From contig JAFEGM010000066.1 of NCBI GenBank assembly GCA_018240025.1, positions 1 through 64,000 on the forward strand: a DNA stretch of 64,000 nt. Reading direction: 5' to 3'. This document shows, piece after piece, positions 26,155 to 36,221 of this stretch. The stretch's first letter is position 1. The number at the start of each line of letters is the position of its first letter. A model generated the notes under the pieces. The model saw only the letters and a list, made by a program, of their open reading frames with translations. It was not told the origin of the DNA and made no database searches. Made by a program: the position numbers and the translations under genes. This stretch comes from Verrucomicrobiota bacterium. Its GTDB lineage: Bacteria > Verrucomicrobiota > Verrucomicrobiia > Chthoniobacterales > SZAS-18.

Positions 26155-29100
26155 ATGACTCCCATCACTTTCATTGTCCCCGGGTTCGCCCCCGGTCGAG
26201 GCCGCGCGATGCCCGGTCCGACGGCTTCGGAGCTCGAACGGACCGCTGCGCGCGTGGTCGAGGGTGAGTCGCGAGGGCTGGTGTACCTTCGCTCGGATCG
26301 CTCCGCTTCCGACGAGACACGCCTCGAGGCCGTTCCCGGGGAGGACGTGGTCGTGCTTCACCTCGACAGCGGCCCTGAGCTGGTGCTGCACCCCGAGAAC
26401 GCCCGGCGGCTTTTCCTTTCGCAAACCGAGGAAGAAGCCGGCTCCGACCGGCCGCTCGCAGGGGAGGCGGCACTGCCGGACGAAGTCAGGGTTCCGTCGG
26501 ATCTCGCCTGGCGGATGCTCGACAACGGCATGGTCGGCCGTGGGGGTGCCCGCGGATTCCTCGGTCGGGTGCTGCTTCGCGCCCTGCAGGTCGTCCGTGT
26601 GCTCTTCAGTCCGCAGGCGGCCGCCGGCGATTTCGCCGCGAGCGCCATCGTGAAGAAGTTCGACGGGGCGGTCGAAGAGGGTCTCTATCGTCTCAATGCC
26701 ACCCGTCTGGAGACTCTCAAGGGCGCGGACCGGGCGCAGTTCACCGAGCACGACCAGGGCGCGATCTGCCTCGTCTTCATCCACGGAACATTCTCCAGCA
26801 CGGTCGGAACCTTCGCGAGGTTCTGGCTCGATCACCCAGCATCGGTGGAGCGCATCTTCCACGCTTTCGTGGACGGCCCGGTGCTGGCTTTCGAGCACGC
26901 GACCCTCGGCGTGAGTCCTCTTCGCAATGCGCTCAATCTGGCCCTCGCGCTGCCGGAGCGGGCGCGGCTGACGCTGGTCACGCACTCGCGCGGCGGTCTC
27001 GTGGCCGAGGCTCTCGTGCGCGTCTGCGCGGCACCCGACGACCCCGAAGCGCATGTCGCCAGGTATCGCTACGCCGACCCGGACGATGAGGAGCTGTTTT
27101 CCTCCGCCCTGCTCCAGGCGGAGCACGACGACCTGCGGCGGCTTTGCCAGGTGGTGCGGGAGAAGCAGCTGCAGGTGTTGCGCGTCGTGCGCGTGGCCTG
27201 CCCGGCGCGGGGCACCTTGCTGGCCTCGACGCGGCTCGATGCCTACCTGTCCGTCTTCCGCTGGACCTTGCAGCTCGCCGGACTCGCGCTGCCGGCATTC
27301 CTGGTCGAACTGCTCAGCGAGGTCGCCCGCCAGCGGGCCGATCCGACCAAGCTGCCCGGCCTCGCGGCCCAGATGCCCCTGAGCCCGCTGGTGAACTGGC
27401 TCCACGATCTCAACGAAGCCGTGCCGGGGGATCTCCGGGTGATCGCGGGCGATCTCGAGGCCGACTCGCTGGTCAGCTGGCTCAAGACCCTGCTGGCAGA
27501 CGCGTACTATTGGACCGACCACGACCTCGTGGTGCAGACGAGCTCGATGTATGGCGGCGCTCCGCGTGGGGGAGGGGCGAGCTACTTCTTCGATCAGGGC
27601 GCCGAGGTCAGCCATTTCCGCTACTTCGCCAACCCGGAGACCGCCGACGCCATCACGGAGGCGGTTGTGCAGCCCAGCCCGCGCGGCTTTCGGACCATCG
27701 GTCCGCTCTCGTGGAGGGGCGAATCGTCGACCGGTGCGCGGGCGGCCTCGGTCCCCCCCGACGATGGCACCCGCCCCGCGGTCTTCGTGCTGCCGGGCAT
27801 CCTCGGCAGCAACCTGAAGAAAGATGGCCGACGCATCTGGTTGAGCTTCCGCATCGTCGGCGGGCTGGAGAACCTGGCCTACCAGCCCCACGGCGCCGAC
27901 GGGATCGTCGAGGATGGCCCCATGGACGGGCCGTACGCGGATTTGGCGCAGTATCTCTCCTCGACCCATCAGGTCTACGCTTTTGGCTACGACTGGCGCC
28001 GCCCTCTCGAGGAGGAAGCGGATCGCCTGGCCGGACAGATCACCGCGGCCCTGGAACGACGAGCCCGCAGCGGACAGCCGGTCCGCCTCGTGGCGCATTC
28101 GATGGGAGGCCTGCTGGCTCGCGCGCTGCAGTTGCGCCAGCCACAGGTCTGGGACCGGCTCATGGCGATTCCGGGAGCTCGCCTGCTCATGCTCGGCACC
28201 CCGAACGCCGGCTCGTGGGCGCCGATGCAGGTCCTGACGAACGACGACCAATTTGGCAACCTCGTTTCGGCCGTCGGCCTGCCGTTCCGCGACGGCGAAG
28301 CGCGCCAGATCCTGGCGGGCTTTCCGGGCTTCCTGCAGCTGCAGGCGGGACTCTTGGATTCGAACCCGCCGCTCAGGAGTGCCAAAACGTGGCAGGAGCT
28401 TAGCGAAAAGGATGCCGAGATCATTCGCCAACGCAGTCTCTGGCATGCCATTCGCTGGCATGTGAACTCCTACCGCTGGGGCCTGCCAACGCAGGCGGTG
28501 CTCGATCAGGCCGTGGCCCTCCGCCAGGCGTTGGACGCCCAGCTAGCCACGATCTTGCCGAAGTTTGCCGATCGGATCCTGCTCGTCGTCGGGAAAGCGG
28601 ACTCGACGCCCGCCGGCTACGACATCGACAAGGTAAGCGGCTTGGCCTACCGGAACGTCGGCGACGGCGACGGGCGGGTGCCCGTCGAGTCGGCCCTTCT
28701 TCCCGGCGTTCGGACTTGGGCCATCGACTGCGCCCACGGAGATCTGGCAGACCACGCCGCGAGTTTCGAGGCCTACGCGGAACTATTGCAACGAGGCACG
28801 ACTCTGCGGATTTCGCCGCGCGCCGTGAGCCGGGGGGTGGAGACGAGTGGCCCGCATTTCATTGGCCTCCGCCGGCCTGCACACACGGCCAGGCGACCGA
28901 TCCCACCGTCGCTCGAGGAGGACGTGCTCAAACCCACCGCGCCTGCCCGTCTGCCAGCCGGGGTCGGGTCGCCCATCCCGGCACTGGCGCTGCGCGTTTT
29001 GCACAGCGATTTGCGCGCCGTCGGCGAACCGCTCCTGCTCGGCCACTACCGCAGTTGGAAGGTCACGGGAGCGGAGGCGGCCATGGACCGGCTCATCGAA

Positions 29101-31752
29101 GGGGCCATGTCGAAGTCCCTCAGGGCGGGGCTGTACCCCGAGCAGGTCGGCAGCCATCAGATCTTTCTCAACCTGGTGCGAAACCCCGAATATCCGCAGC
29201 GCGATCCCTGGCCCCGGGCGGTCATCATCGCCGGGCTGGGCGAGGAAGGCAGCCTCCAGTCCGAGGCTTTGGTCCGCACCGTGCGCGATGCGACCATCGC
29301 CTGGGCGCAGCGACTGGTCGAGCAGCCGCCGACCGCGGTCAGCTTTCCGCTCACGGCGACCCTGCTGGGCAGCGGCGGCCTGGGCATCTCTCCCGAGCAG
29401 GCTGCGAGGGCCATTGCCGAGGGCGTGGCGGAGGCCAACGAACGGCTCACCGGAATCGGTTGGCCGGTGGTCCAGCAATTGACGCTGGTCGAGTTGTATC
29501 TGACCCGGGCCACCTTCGCCTGGAACGCGCTGCAGCTGCTGGCAGAAACCGAGCCGGCGCGCTATCGACTCGCGCGGGAGATTGCGGTCGGCCAAGGTGG
29601 CCTGGGCAGCCCGCCCGAAGGCTACTACCGGGGCTCCGATATCGACTTCCTCTCCGTCGAATCCGTCCAGCAGAGCGGAGGCTGGCTGCTGCGCTACAAA
29701 CTGGATCGGCGGCGGGCCCGCAGCGAGCAGTTCGATCAGCAGACGCAGCTGGCGCTGCTGCGCACTCTCATCGCCGAGGCCGCCCGCGATCCGCAGGCGG
29801 AAAGCCAGGTCGGGCTGACGCTCTTCAAGCTGCTTTTTCCGCCCGGTCTGCGCACGGTCGTGAGCGGCAACGCGGGTACCCTCATCGACCTGGACCCGGA
29901 GTCTGCCAGGATTCCCTGGGAGCTGCTCGATACCATCTCGGACCCGACCCGTCAGGCCGAGGAGCCCTGGGCCATCCGCACGAAGCTTGTCCGCAAACTG
30001 CGGCTCGCCGACTTCCGCCCCGGAGTGGTCGATGCGCGGCTCGATGATCACGTGCTCATCATCGGCGAGCCCAAGGTCGATCCGAAGCTCTACCCGCCGC
30101 TGCCCGGAGCCCGGCGCGAAGCGGCCGCGGTGCACGAGTTCCTGGCCGGCTCTTTGGCGCTGGGGCCGGATCGCGTGCTCTTGCTCAACAGCGGCGAGGC
30201 GCCCAACTCCGGGGGATCCGCCAGCGAGATCATGCACGCCGTGAATCAGCGCGGACGCGGCTGGCGAATCATCCACATCTCCGGTCATGGCGAGCCGCCT
30301 TCTGCCGCAGGCCTGGGCGGAGTGGTCCTTTCGGATGGGACCTTCCTCGGACCGGCCGAACTGCGCGGACTCGACCCCGTGCCCGAGCTGGTCTTCGTGA
30401 ACTGCTGCCATCTCGGAGCCATCGCCAGCGTGCGTCGTTCGGCGACGGAAGCCGGTCCGGCAGCCAGTCCCGTCGAGTTTGCGTCGGGGGTCGCGGAGGA
30501 ACTCATTCGCATCGGCGTCCGCTGCGTGATCGCCGCCGGCTGGGAGGTCGACGATGCGGCCGCCTGCGCCTTCGCCCGAGCCTTCTACGAGGCGCTGCTC
30601 AGCGGCGCGCGCTTCATCGACGCGGTCGGCGACGCCCGACGCGCGGCGCGCCATGTCGGCGGCGGCAACACCTGGGGCGCTTACCAATGCTACGGCGATC
30701 CCGAATGGACCTTCGCGCGACCCGGCGACGCCCAGACTCCGGCCGCCCCGCCCCGACGCAGTGACACTGAGATCTATCCTTCGGGGACCGCCCTGCGCGA
30801 AGCGATCGACACCCTGCGCATCAGAACCGACCGGTTTGATCCGGTCGCACTCGCCCATCTCCGAGTCGACCTCCTCCGCTTGGAGGCGAGATACGGCGAG
30901 CGCTGGAGCCGCGATGGGAGCATCGCCGCGGCCTTCGGCCTCGCCTTTGAGGCGATCGATGACGAGGCGGACGCCATTCGCTGGTTCGAGCACGCCGCGG
31001 AGGCGGAGGACGCGGCCGCCGCGCTCCGCGCCGCCGAGTGCCTGGCTCAGCTGCGCTCGAATGCCGCATGGCGCCGAGTGAGCGGCGACATCACTCCCGG
31101 AAAGTGGAAGAAGGCTTCACGCCCGGCCGCCCTCCGTGCACTGAAGGACGCCCACGCCGAACTCGAACGGGCACTGCGGGGGATCCAGGGCCTGCGCGCC
31201 ACCGCCGAGACAGTGGCGCGCTGGAGTCTGGAAGGGGCGGTCTGCAGACGCCTGGCGATGGTCGAGCGACTGCGGAAAGGCTCGGTCCCGCGAGCCCGGC
31301 TAACACAGGCGACCACCGCCTGGGCACGAGCCGCCGAACTCGCCCTGGCCAAGGGCGACAGCTATTTCGCTGCTGCCATCCAGGCGGCGGCCGGCGAGTT
31401 CGTCCTGCCACCCAAACCCGACTCCGTGCGCTGGGGCAAGGCGCAGTTGGAAGCGCTGAAAGAGGAGCTCTCCCGAGTGGAAAGCGACCCCCAGCGCAAC
31501 TCTCTCTCGACGTCTCTCGCGGCCTTCGAACTCGATCTCGTGCTGGCACTCGCAGCCGGGGAACACGACCCGACCCTGACCGCCAGGTTGCGCGACCTTC
31601 TCCGACTGCGACTGCCCAGCATCGCCCTCCGATCGGCGCTCGACCTCCTGCTCTTCCTCTCATTGCGAGCCCTCCCCGCGTCCGCCGGCAACCTGCTGAC
31701 GCAGCTCACGGCCTTGCTGCGGGCAGCTGACGCAGGCGATGCCGAGGCCTAG
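26155..31752 (+). CDS. Giant double alpha/beta-hydrolase plus CHAT protease protein (1865 aa)
   Basis: The first lipase-like alpha/beta-hydrolase has 'LVFIHGTFSSTVGTF' (near residue 207) and the nucleophile elbow 'THSRGG' (near 277). The second resembles the lecithin:cholesterol acyltransferase/PGAP1 group, with 'VFVLPGILGSNL' (near 544) and 'AHSMGGLLAR' (near 647). A middle region with 'AVIIAGLGEEGSL' is unrecognised. A CHAT caspase-like domain carries the His in 'IIHISGHGEP' (near 1373) and the Cys in 'FVNCCHLGAI' (1417-1418). The last 340 residues are helical, TPR-like. CHAT proteases occur in conflict and cell-suicide systems. It starts 118 bp after rtcA on the same strand. A role coupled to RNA damage is possible but unproven. 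The ATG at 26155 is chosen over an upstream GTG-type extension. Confidence 0.85.
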   Translation: MTPITFIVPGFAPGRGRAMPGPTASELERTAARVVEGESRGLVYLRSDRSASDETRLEAVPGEDVVVLHLDSGPELVLHPENARRLFLSQTEEEAGSDRPLAGEAALPDEVRVPSDLAWRMLDNGMVGRGGARGFLGRVLLRALQVVRVLFSPQAAAGDFAASAIVKKFDGAVEEGLYRLNATRLETLKGADRAQFTEHDQGAICLVFIHGTFSSTVGTFARFWLDHPASVERIFHAFVDGPVLAFEHATLGVSPLRNALNLALALPERARLTLVTHSRGGLVAEALVRVCAAPDDPEAHVARYRYADPDDEELFSSALLQAEHDDLRRLCQVVREKQLQVLRVVRVACPARGTLLASTRLDAYLSVFRWTLQLAGLALPAFLVELLSEVARQRADPTKLPGLAAQMPLSPLVNWLHDLNEAVPGDLRVIAGDLEADSLVSWLKTLLADAYYWTDHDLVVQTSSMYGGAPRGGGASYFFDQGAEVSHFRYFANPETADAITEAVVQPSPRGFRTIGPLSWRGESSTGARAASVPPDDGTRPAVFVLPGILGSNLKKDGRRIWLSFRIVGGLENLAYQPHGADGIVEDGPMDGPYADLAQYLSSTHQVYAFGYDWRRPLEEEADRLAGQITAALERRARSGQPVRLVAHSMGGLLARALQLRQPQVWDRLMAIPGARLLMLGTPNAGSWAPMQVLTNDDQFGNLVSAVGLPFRDGEARQILAGFPGFLQLQAGLLDSNPPLRSAKTWQELSEKDAEIIRQRSLWHAIRWHVNSYRWGLPTQAVLDQAVALRQALDAQLATILPKFADRILLVVGKADSTPAGYDIDKVSGLAYRNVGDGDGRVPVESALLPGVRTWAIDCAHGDLADHAASFEAYAELLQRGTTLRISPRAVSRGVETSGPHFIGLRRPAHTARRPIPPSLEEDVLKPTAPARLPAGVGSPIPALALRVLHSDLRAVGEPLLLGHYRSWKVTGAEAAMDRLIEGAMSKSLRAGLYPEQVGSHQIFLNLVRNPEYPQRDPWPRAVIIAGLGEEGSLQSEALVRTVRDATIAWAQRLVEQPPTAVSFPLTATLLGSGGLGISPEQAARAIAEGVAEANERLTGIGWPVVQQLTLVELYLTRATFAWNALQLLAETEPARYRLAREIAVGQGGLGSPPEGYYRGSDIDFLSVESVQQSGGWLLRYKLDRRRARSEQFDQQTQLALLRTLIAEAARDPQAESQVGLTLFKLLFPPGLRTVVSGNAGTLIDLDPESARIPWELLDTISDPTRQAEEPWAIRTKLVRKLRLADFRPGVVDARLDDHVLIIGEPKVDPKLYPPLPGARREAAAVHEFLAGSLALGPDRVLLLNSGEAPNSGGSASEIMHAVNQRGRGWRIIHISGHGEPPSAAGLGGVVLSDGTFLGPAELRGLDPVPELVFVNCCHLGAIASVRRSATEAGPAASPVEFASGVAEELIRIGVRCVIAAGWEVDDAAACAFARAFYEALLSGARFIDAVGDARRAARHVGGGNTWGAYQCYGDPEWTFARPGDAQTPAAPPRRSDTEIYPSGTALREAIDTLRIRTDRFDPVALAHLRVDLLRLEARYGERWSRDGSIAAAFGLAFEAIDDEADAIRWFEHAAEAEDAAAALRAAECLAQLRSNAAWRRVSGDITPGKWKKASRPAALRALKDAHAELERALRGIQGLRATAETVARWSLEGAVCRRLAMVERLRKGSVPRARLTQATTAWARAAELALAKGDSYFAAAIQAAAGEFVLPPKPDSVRWGKAQLEALKEELSRVESDPQRNSLSTSLAAFELDLVLALAAGEHDPTLTARLRDLLRLRLPSIALRSALDLLLFLSLRALPASAGNLLTQLTALLRAADAGDAEA

Positions 31753-31824
31753 CGCATCGTCTCTGCCCGCGGAACATCGGCTGGCCGCCACCGCCGTGGA
31801 TCCGGCCGGCACAGCGGTTCGCGC

Positions 31825-34800
31825 TCAGGCCGTCACGAGCTCTTCCCGGGCGGCCTTGGGTGCCGGCTGCTCTCCCTCCTTGGCGCGGGCCGCGTGGCTG
31901 CGGTCGCGGGCGATGAAGGTGTAGATCGTGGGTACCACGAAGAGCGTGAAGAGCGTGCCGATGAACATGCCGCTGACGAGCATGTAGCCGATGCTGTTGC
32001 GTGCGCCGGCGCCGGGCCCGGTGGCGAGGATGAGCGGGAAATGGCCGGCAATGGTCGCGGCCGTGGTCATCAGGATCGGCCGCAGGCGGGTGGCGGCGGC
32101 CTCGATCACCGCCTCGAGGCGCGAGATGCCGCGTTCCTCCATGATCGAGTTCGCGAACTCGACGATGAGAATGCCGTTCTTCGAGACGAGCCCGATGAGC
32201 GTGACCAAGCCGACCTTCGAGTAGACGTTCAGCGTGGTGAAGCCGAGGAAGCTGAAGACCAGCGCACCGGTGAGCGCCAGCGGAGCCGAGCCCAGCAGGA
32301 TGATGAAGGGATCGCGCCAGCTCTCGAACTGCGCCGCCAGCACGAGGTAGATGAGGATACCCGCCATGAGCAGCGTGGCGCCGAAGCCCCCACCCTCGCG
32401 GCGCAGCTGGCGCGCCTCGCCGGCGTAGTCGATGAACGTGCCGGACGGCAGGATGGCGCGGGCCTCGTCCTCCATCTGCCTGAGCACGGTGTCGAGCGGC
32501 AGCCACGGCTTGTGCACGCCCTGGATGCGGACCGCGTTCAGCTGCTGGAACCGATTGAGCGAGCGCGGCTCCACGGTGTCGCGGAGTGTGGCGAAGGTCG
32601 AAAGCGCCACGAGACGCCCGTTGGGGCCGGAGACGTAGAGATCCTTCAATTGCTCGGTGGTCAGCCGCTCGCCGCGCTTCACCTGCGGAATGACCTTGTA
32701 GCTGCGGCCGTCGATGCTGAAGCGATTGACGTAGTTGCCGCCCAGCAGCGTGCCGAGATCGGCGCCGACCTGCTGCAGATTCAGCCCGAGCGCGGCGACC
32801 TTGTCGCGGTCGAAGACGATCTCCGACTGCGGCAGGTCGAACTTCACGTCGGTGTCGACGAAGAAGAAGTTGCCGGACTTCATCGCACCCGCGACCAGCT
32901 TCTGCGCGACCTCGTAGAGCTGCTTGGCATCGAGCGTGGAAGCCAGGATGAACTCGTAGGGAAAGGCGCCGCCGCCGGGCAGCGCATCGGGCAGGAGCGG
33001 AATGGCCCGCACGCCCGGCACCTCGGCGATCTTCGCCGTGACCTCGGGGAAGATCATGGCGGTGCTGCGTTTCCGCTCGCTCCAAGGCTTGGTCACCATG
33101 CCGCTGAAGCCGCCGGTCGGCTGGGTGATCTGGAAGGTGTTGCCGGTCTCGGGGAACGACTTGAAGACATTGAAGATCTTTTCCGTGAAGAGCGTGGTCT
33201 GTTCGATGGTCGAGTTCGGCGCCGCCTGCACGACGGCGAAAATGACGCCCTGATCTTCCTTCGGCGCCTGTTCCTGACCGGAAAGCAGCCAAAGCGGGAA
33301 GGCGAGCAAACAGACCACGATCCAGACCGTGACCGTGACCGGCCGGTATTTCAGTGAGCCCTCGAGCATCGACGTGTACCAACTGCGGGCCTTGTCGAGC
33401 GTGAAATTGACCCTGGCCGCGAAGCCGCGATGCGAGTCGCCCTCGCGCAGCATGCGGGCGCTCATCATCGGCGAGAGGGTCAGCGCGACGAAGCCGGAGA
33501 TGAGCACCGCGCCCGCCAGCGTAAACGCGAACTCGCGGAAGAGCGTACCGGTCAGTCCGCCCTGCAGACCGATGGGCAGATAGACCGCCGCCAGCGTGAT
33601 GCTCATGGCGATGACCGGCCCGACCAGCTCGCGCGCGCCCTTCAGGGCAGCCTCCATGGGACTGTCGCCCTCGCCCAGATGTCGCTCCACGTTTTCCACC
33701 ACCACGATGGCGTCGTCAACCACCAGACCGACCGCGAGCACGATGGCCAGGAGCGTGAGCAGATTGAGCGTGAAGCCGAGGGCCCACATCATGGCGACCG
33801 CGCCCACCAGCGAGAGCGGGATGGCCACCACCGGGATGATGACGGAGCGCAGACTGCCGAGGAACAGGAAGATGACGACCACGACGATGAGCACCGTCTC
33901 GGCCAGCGTCTTCACCACCTCGCGCAGAGCGTCCTGAATGTAGCGGGTGGAATCGTAGGGCACGCCCACCTTCATGCCGGCGGGCAGCGCGGCCTCGATC
34001 TCCGGCACGACGGCCCGCACGCGCTTGATGACGTCGAGCGAGTTGGCCGTGGGCAGCACCCACACGCCCATGAAGGTCGCGAGCTGGCCGTCGAACCGTA
34101 CGTCGGCGTCGTAGGTCTCGGCGCCGAGCACCACGTCGGCGATGTCGCCCAGCCGCACGATGGTGTTGTTGGCCTGTTTGATGACCAGCTGGCGGAACTC
34201 CTCCGCCGTGCGCAGATCGGTGTTGGCGGTCAGATTGACCGTGATCATCGAGCCCTTCGTCGAACCCAGCGCCGCGAGGTAATTGTTCGCGCCGAGCACC
34301 CGGCGCACGTCGGCCGGGGAAATGCCCAAGGCCGCCATCCGCTCGCTCTTCAGCCAGGCGCGCATCGCGAAGGTGCGGGCGCCGAGAATGTCGGCCCGCT
34401 GCACGCCGTTCACGGCGGTCAGCTTCGGCTGCACCACGCGAGTCAGGTAGTCGGTGATCTGGTTCGCATCGAGGTCCTTCGAATAGAAGCTCAGGTACAT
34501 GGACGCGATGCGATCGTCCGTGGTGATGACCTGGATGGTGGGCGCCTCGGCCTCGGGCGGCAGGTCGTTGCGCACCTGCGCGATCTTCGCCTGGATCTGC
34601 GCCAGAGCGGCGTTGGTGTCGTAGTTCAGCTTCAGGTGGACGCTGATGCTGCTGAGACTCTGTGAGCTGCTCGACTCGATGTAGTCGATGCCGTCCGCGC
34701 TGGCGATGATACGCTCGAGCGGCGTGGTGACGAAGCCGCGCACCAGGTCCGCGCTGGCGCCAACGTAGGCCGTGTTGACCTGCACCACGGCCAGATCCGA

Positions 34801-34917
34801 TTTCGGATATTGGCGCACGTTGATCGAATTGAGCGCCTGGAGACCGGCGATCAGCACGATCAGATTCACCACCGTGGCCAGGACGGGGCGTTTGACGAAG
34901 ATATCGGTGAATTTCAT
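31825..34917 (-). CDS. RND efflux transporter permease subunit (AcrB/MexB-like)
   Basis: This 1030-residue inner-membrane proton antiporter of the HAE1 class exports hydrophobic drugs or other toxicants through a tripartite pump. It begins 'MKFTDIFVKRPVLATVVNL'. The paired proton-relay aspartates are in 'VLAVGLVVDDAIVVVENVERH'. The twelve-helix pattern with two large periplasmic loops is complete, ending in 'GTLFTLFVVPTIYTFIARD'. The gene lies 171 bp downstream of its adaptor gene on the same strand. No outer-membrane TolC-like gene is in the window. Substrate is unknown. Confidence 0.95.
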   Translation of the reverse strand: MKFTDIFVKRPVLATVVNLIVLIAGLQALNSINVRQYPKSDLAVVQVNTAYVGASADLVRGFVTTPLERIIASADGIDYIESSSSQSLSSISVHLKLNYDTNAALAQIQAKIAQVRNDLPPEAEAPTIQVITTDDRIASMYLSFYSKDLDANQITDYLTRVVQPKLTAVNGVQRADILGARTFAMRAWLKSERMAALGISPADVRRVLGANNYLAALGSTKGSMITVNLTANTDLRTAEEFRQLVIKQANNTIVRLGDIADVVLGAETYDADVRFDGQLATFMGVWVLPTANSLDVIKRVRAVVPEIEAALPAGMKVGVPYDSTRYIQDALREVVKTLAETVLIVVVVIFLFLGSLRSVIIPVVAIPLSLVGAVAMMWALGFTLNLLTLLAIVLAVGLVVDDAIVVVENVERHLGEGDSPMEAALKGARELVGPVIAMSITLAAVYLPIGLQGGLTGTLFREFAFTLAGAVLISGFVALTLSPMMSARMLREGDSHRGFAARVNFTLDKARSWYTSMLEGSLKYRPVTVTVWIVVCLLAFPLWLLSGQEQAPKEDQGVIFAVVQAAPNSTIEQTTLFTEKIFNVFKSFPETGNTFQITQPTGGFSGMVTKPWSERKRSTAMIFPEVTAKIAEVPGVRAIPLLPDALPGGGAFPYEFILASTLDAKQLYEVAQKLVAGAMKSGNFFFVDTDVKFDLPQSEIVFDRDKVAALGLNLQQVGADLGTLLGGNYVNRFSIDGRSYKVIPQVKRGERLTTEQLKDLYVSGPNGRLVALSTFATLRDTVEPRSLNRFQQLNAVRIQGVHKPWLPLDTVLRQMEDEARAILPSGTFIDYAGEARQLRREGGGFGATLLMAGILIYLVLAAQFESWRDPFIILLGSAPLALTGALVFSFLGFTTLNVYSKVGLVTLIGLVSKNGILIVEFANSIMEERGISRLEAVIEAAATRLRPILMTTAATIAGHFPLILATGPGAGARNSIGYMLVSGMFIGTLFTLFVVPTIYTFIARDRSHAARAKEGEQPAPKAAREELVTA

Positions 34918-34970
34918 ACGCGCAGTCCTGTTTTAGATCACGTCGAGCCGGAGGCGAAGCCCAGAGGGAA

Positions 34971-35025
34971 AGTTCGAAGAGCGAAACTCGAAGTTCGAAG
35001 GAAGTCTGAAACTCGAAGCTCGAAG
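34971..35025. repeat. AAACTCGAAG intergenic repeat pair
   Basis: Two copies of AAACTCGAAG(T/C)TCGAAG start at 34984 and 35009 (25-bp period), preceded by a partial AGTTCGAAGAGC. They occupy the gap between the RND adaptor and permease genes and resemble the repeat at 18287-18312. Confidence 0.6.
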
Positions 35026-35088
35026 TGTGCCCATGGCTCCGCTGACTTCCCTCCGCGTCCTACCGGTCGTGGAGGCAATGGATGTCGC

Positions 35089-36210
35089 TCAGGTGTCGGC
35101 CGGCTTGGGCTTCTGCTCGGCGCCGGGCTGGACCGAGTTGTTCACCAGTACGCCCGCGCCGTTGCGGAGCTTGAAGACGCCGCTGCTGACGACTTCCTCC
35201 CCCGCCTTCACGCCCTCCACGATGGCGACCAGATCGCCGCGCGAAGGGCCGAGTTTCACGAACTGCTGACGCACGGTCTTGGCCGGCTTGCCGTCGGCGC
35301 CGGGCTTTTCCTCCACCACGAAGACGCTGTTGCCGTAGGGCGCGTAGGCGATGGCCGAGGCGGGCGCCGAGACGAGGTCGTCGATCTGCGGCAGAATGAC
35401 CTGCACGCTGGCGAACATGCCGGGGCGCAGGCGGTTGCCGGGGTTCTGAATCGTCGCCTGGACGGAGATGTTGCGGGTCGCTTCGTCCACGACGGAGTTG
35501 ATCGCATTGATCGTGCCGTCGAACTCCGTGCCGCCGGTGGCGTCGGTCCGGATCTTGACGGGCGTGCCGACCTTGAGCTTGGCGAGGTTGAGCTGGGGCA
35601 CGGCGAAGTTGACGTAGATGGGGTCGAGCGACTGCAGCGAAACGATGGGCGCCCCGCTGTTCACGTACTGCCCGACGTTGACCTGGCGGATGCCGACCAC
35701 GCCGTCGAAGGGCGCGCGGATGGTCTTGCGCTCGATCATCGCCTTCACCTCCGCCACCGACGCGTCCGCCTGGCGGAAGTCCATCTTGGCGGAGTCGAGC
35801 TGCGACTGGGAGTTCGTCTGCGTCTTGAGCAGATCCTCCGCGCGGGTGAGCGAGACCTGCATCATTTCGCGCCGCGCCTCGGCCGAGCGCAGCTGCGCCT
35901 GCTCCTGCTGCACGTTGATCTGGACGAGCAGGTCGCCCGCCTTGACCGCGGAGCCCGACTCGAAGCCGATCCGTTCGACCACGCCCGGCAGATCGGCGCT
36001 GACCGTGACGCCCTGCACGGCGGCGAGCGAGCCCACCGAACTGAGCGATTGGGGCCACGATTGCTTCTGCAGCGTGAGCGTTGTGACCGCCTCCGGCGGC
36101 GGCCCCTTCATCATCGCGCCCATGGCTTTGAACTGCTGCATCTTGAGGAACGCGAGCAGGCCGATCACAAAGATCAGCGCCCCCACCACGATGATGAATC
36201 TCTTTGCCAT
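35089..36210 (-). CDS. RND efflux periplasmic adaptor subunit (MexA/AcrA-like)
   Basis: The 373-residue membrane-fusion protein has an N-terminal anchor (MAKRFIIVVGALIFVIGLLAF). The lipoyl half-motifs are 'VSADLPGVVERIGFESGSAVKAGDLL' (split by the hairpin) and 'IRAPFDGVVGIRQVNVGQYV'. A coiled-coil hairpin sits between them and beta-barrel strands end in 'GDLVAIVEGVKAGEEVV'. It bridges the inner-membrane RND pump to an outer-membrane channel. A 15-bp palindrome just upstream of the start codon suggests repressor control of the pair. Confidence 0.94.
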   Translation of the reverse strand: MAKRFIIVVGALIFVIGLLAFLKMQQFKAMGAMMKGPPPEAVTTLTLQKQSWPQSLSSVGSLAAVQGVTVSADLPGVVERIGFESGSAVKAGDLLVQINVQQEQAQLRSAEARREMMQVSLTRAEDLLKTQTNSQSQLDSAKMDFRQADASVAEVKAMIERKTIRAPFDGVVGIRQVNVGQYVNSGAPIVSLQSLDPIYVNFAVPQLNLAKLKVGTPVKIRTDATGGTEFDGTINAINSVVDEATRNISVQATIQNPGNRLRPGMFASVQVILPQIDDLVSAPASAIAYAPYGNSVFVVEEKPGADGKPAKTVRQQFVKLGPSRGDLVAIVEGVKAGEEVVSSGVFKLRNGAGVLVNNSVQPGAEQKPKPADT

Positions 36211-36221
36211 AGGGTGAATTA

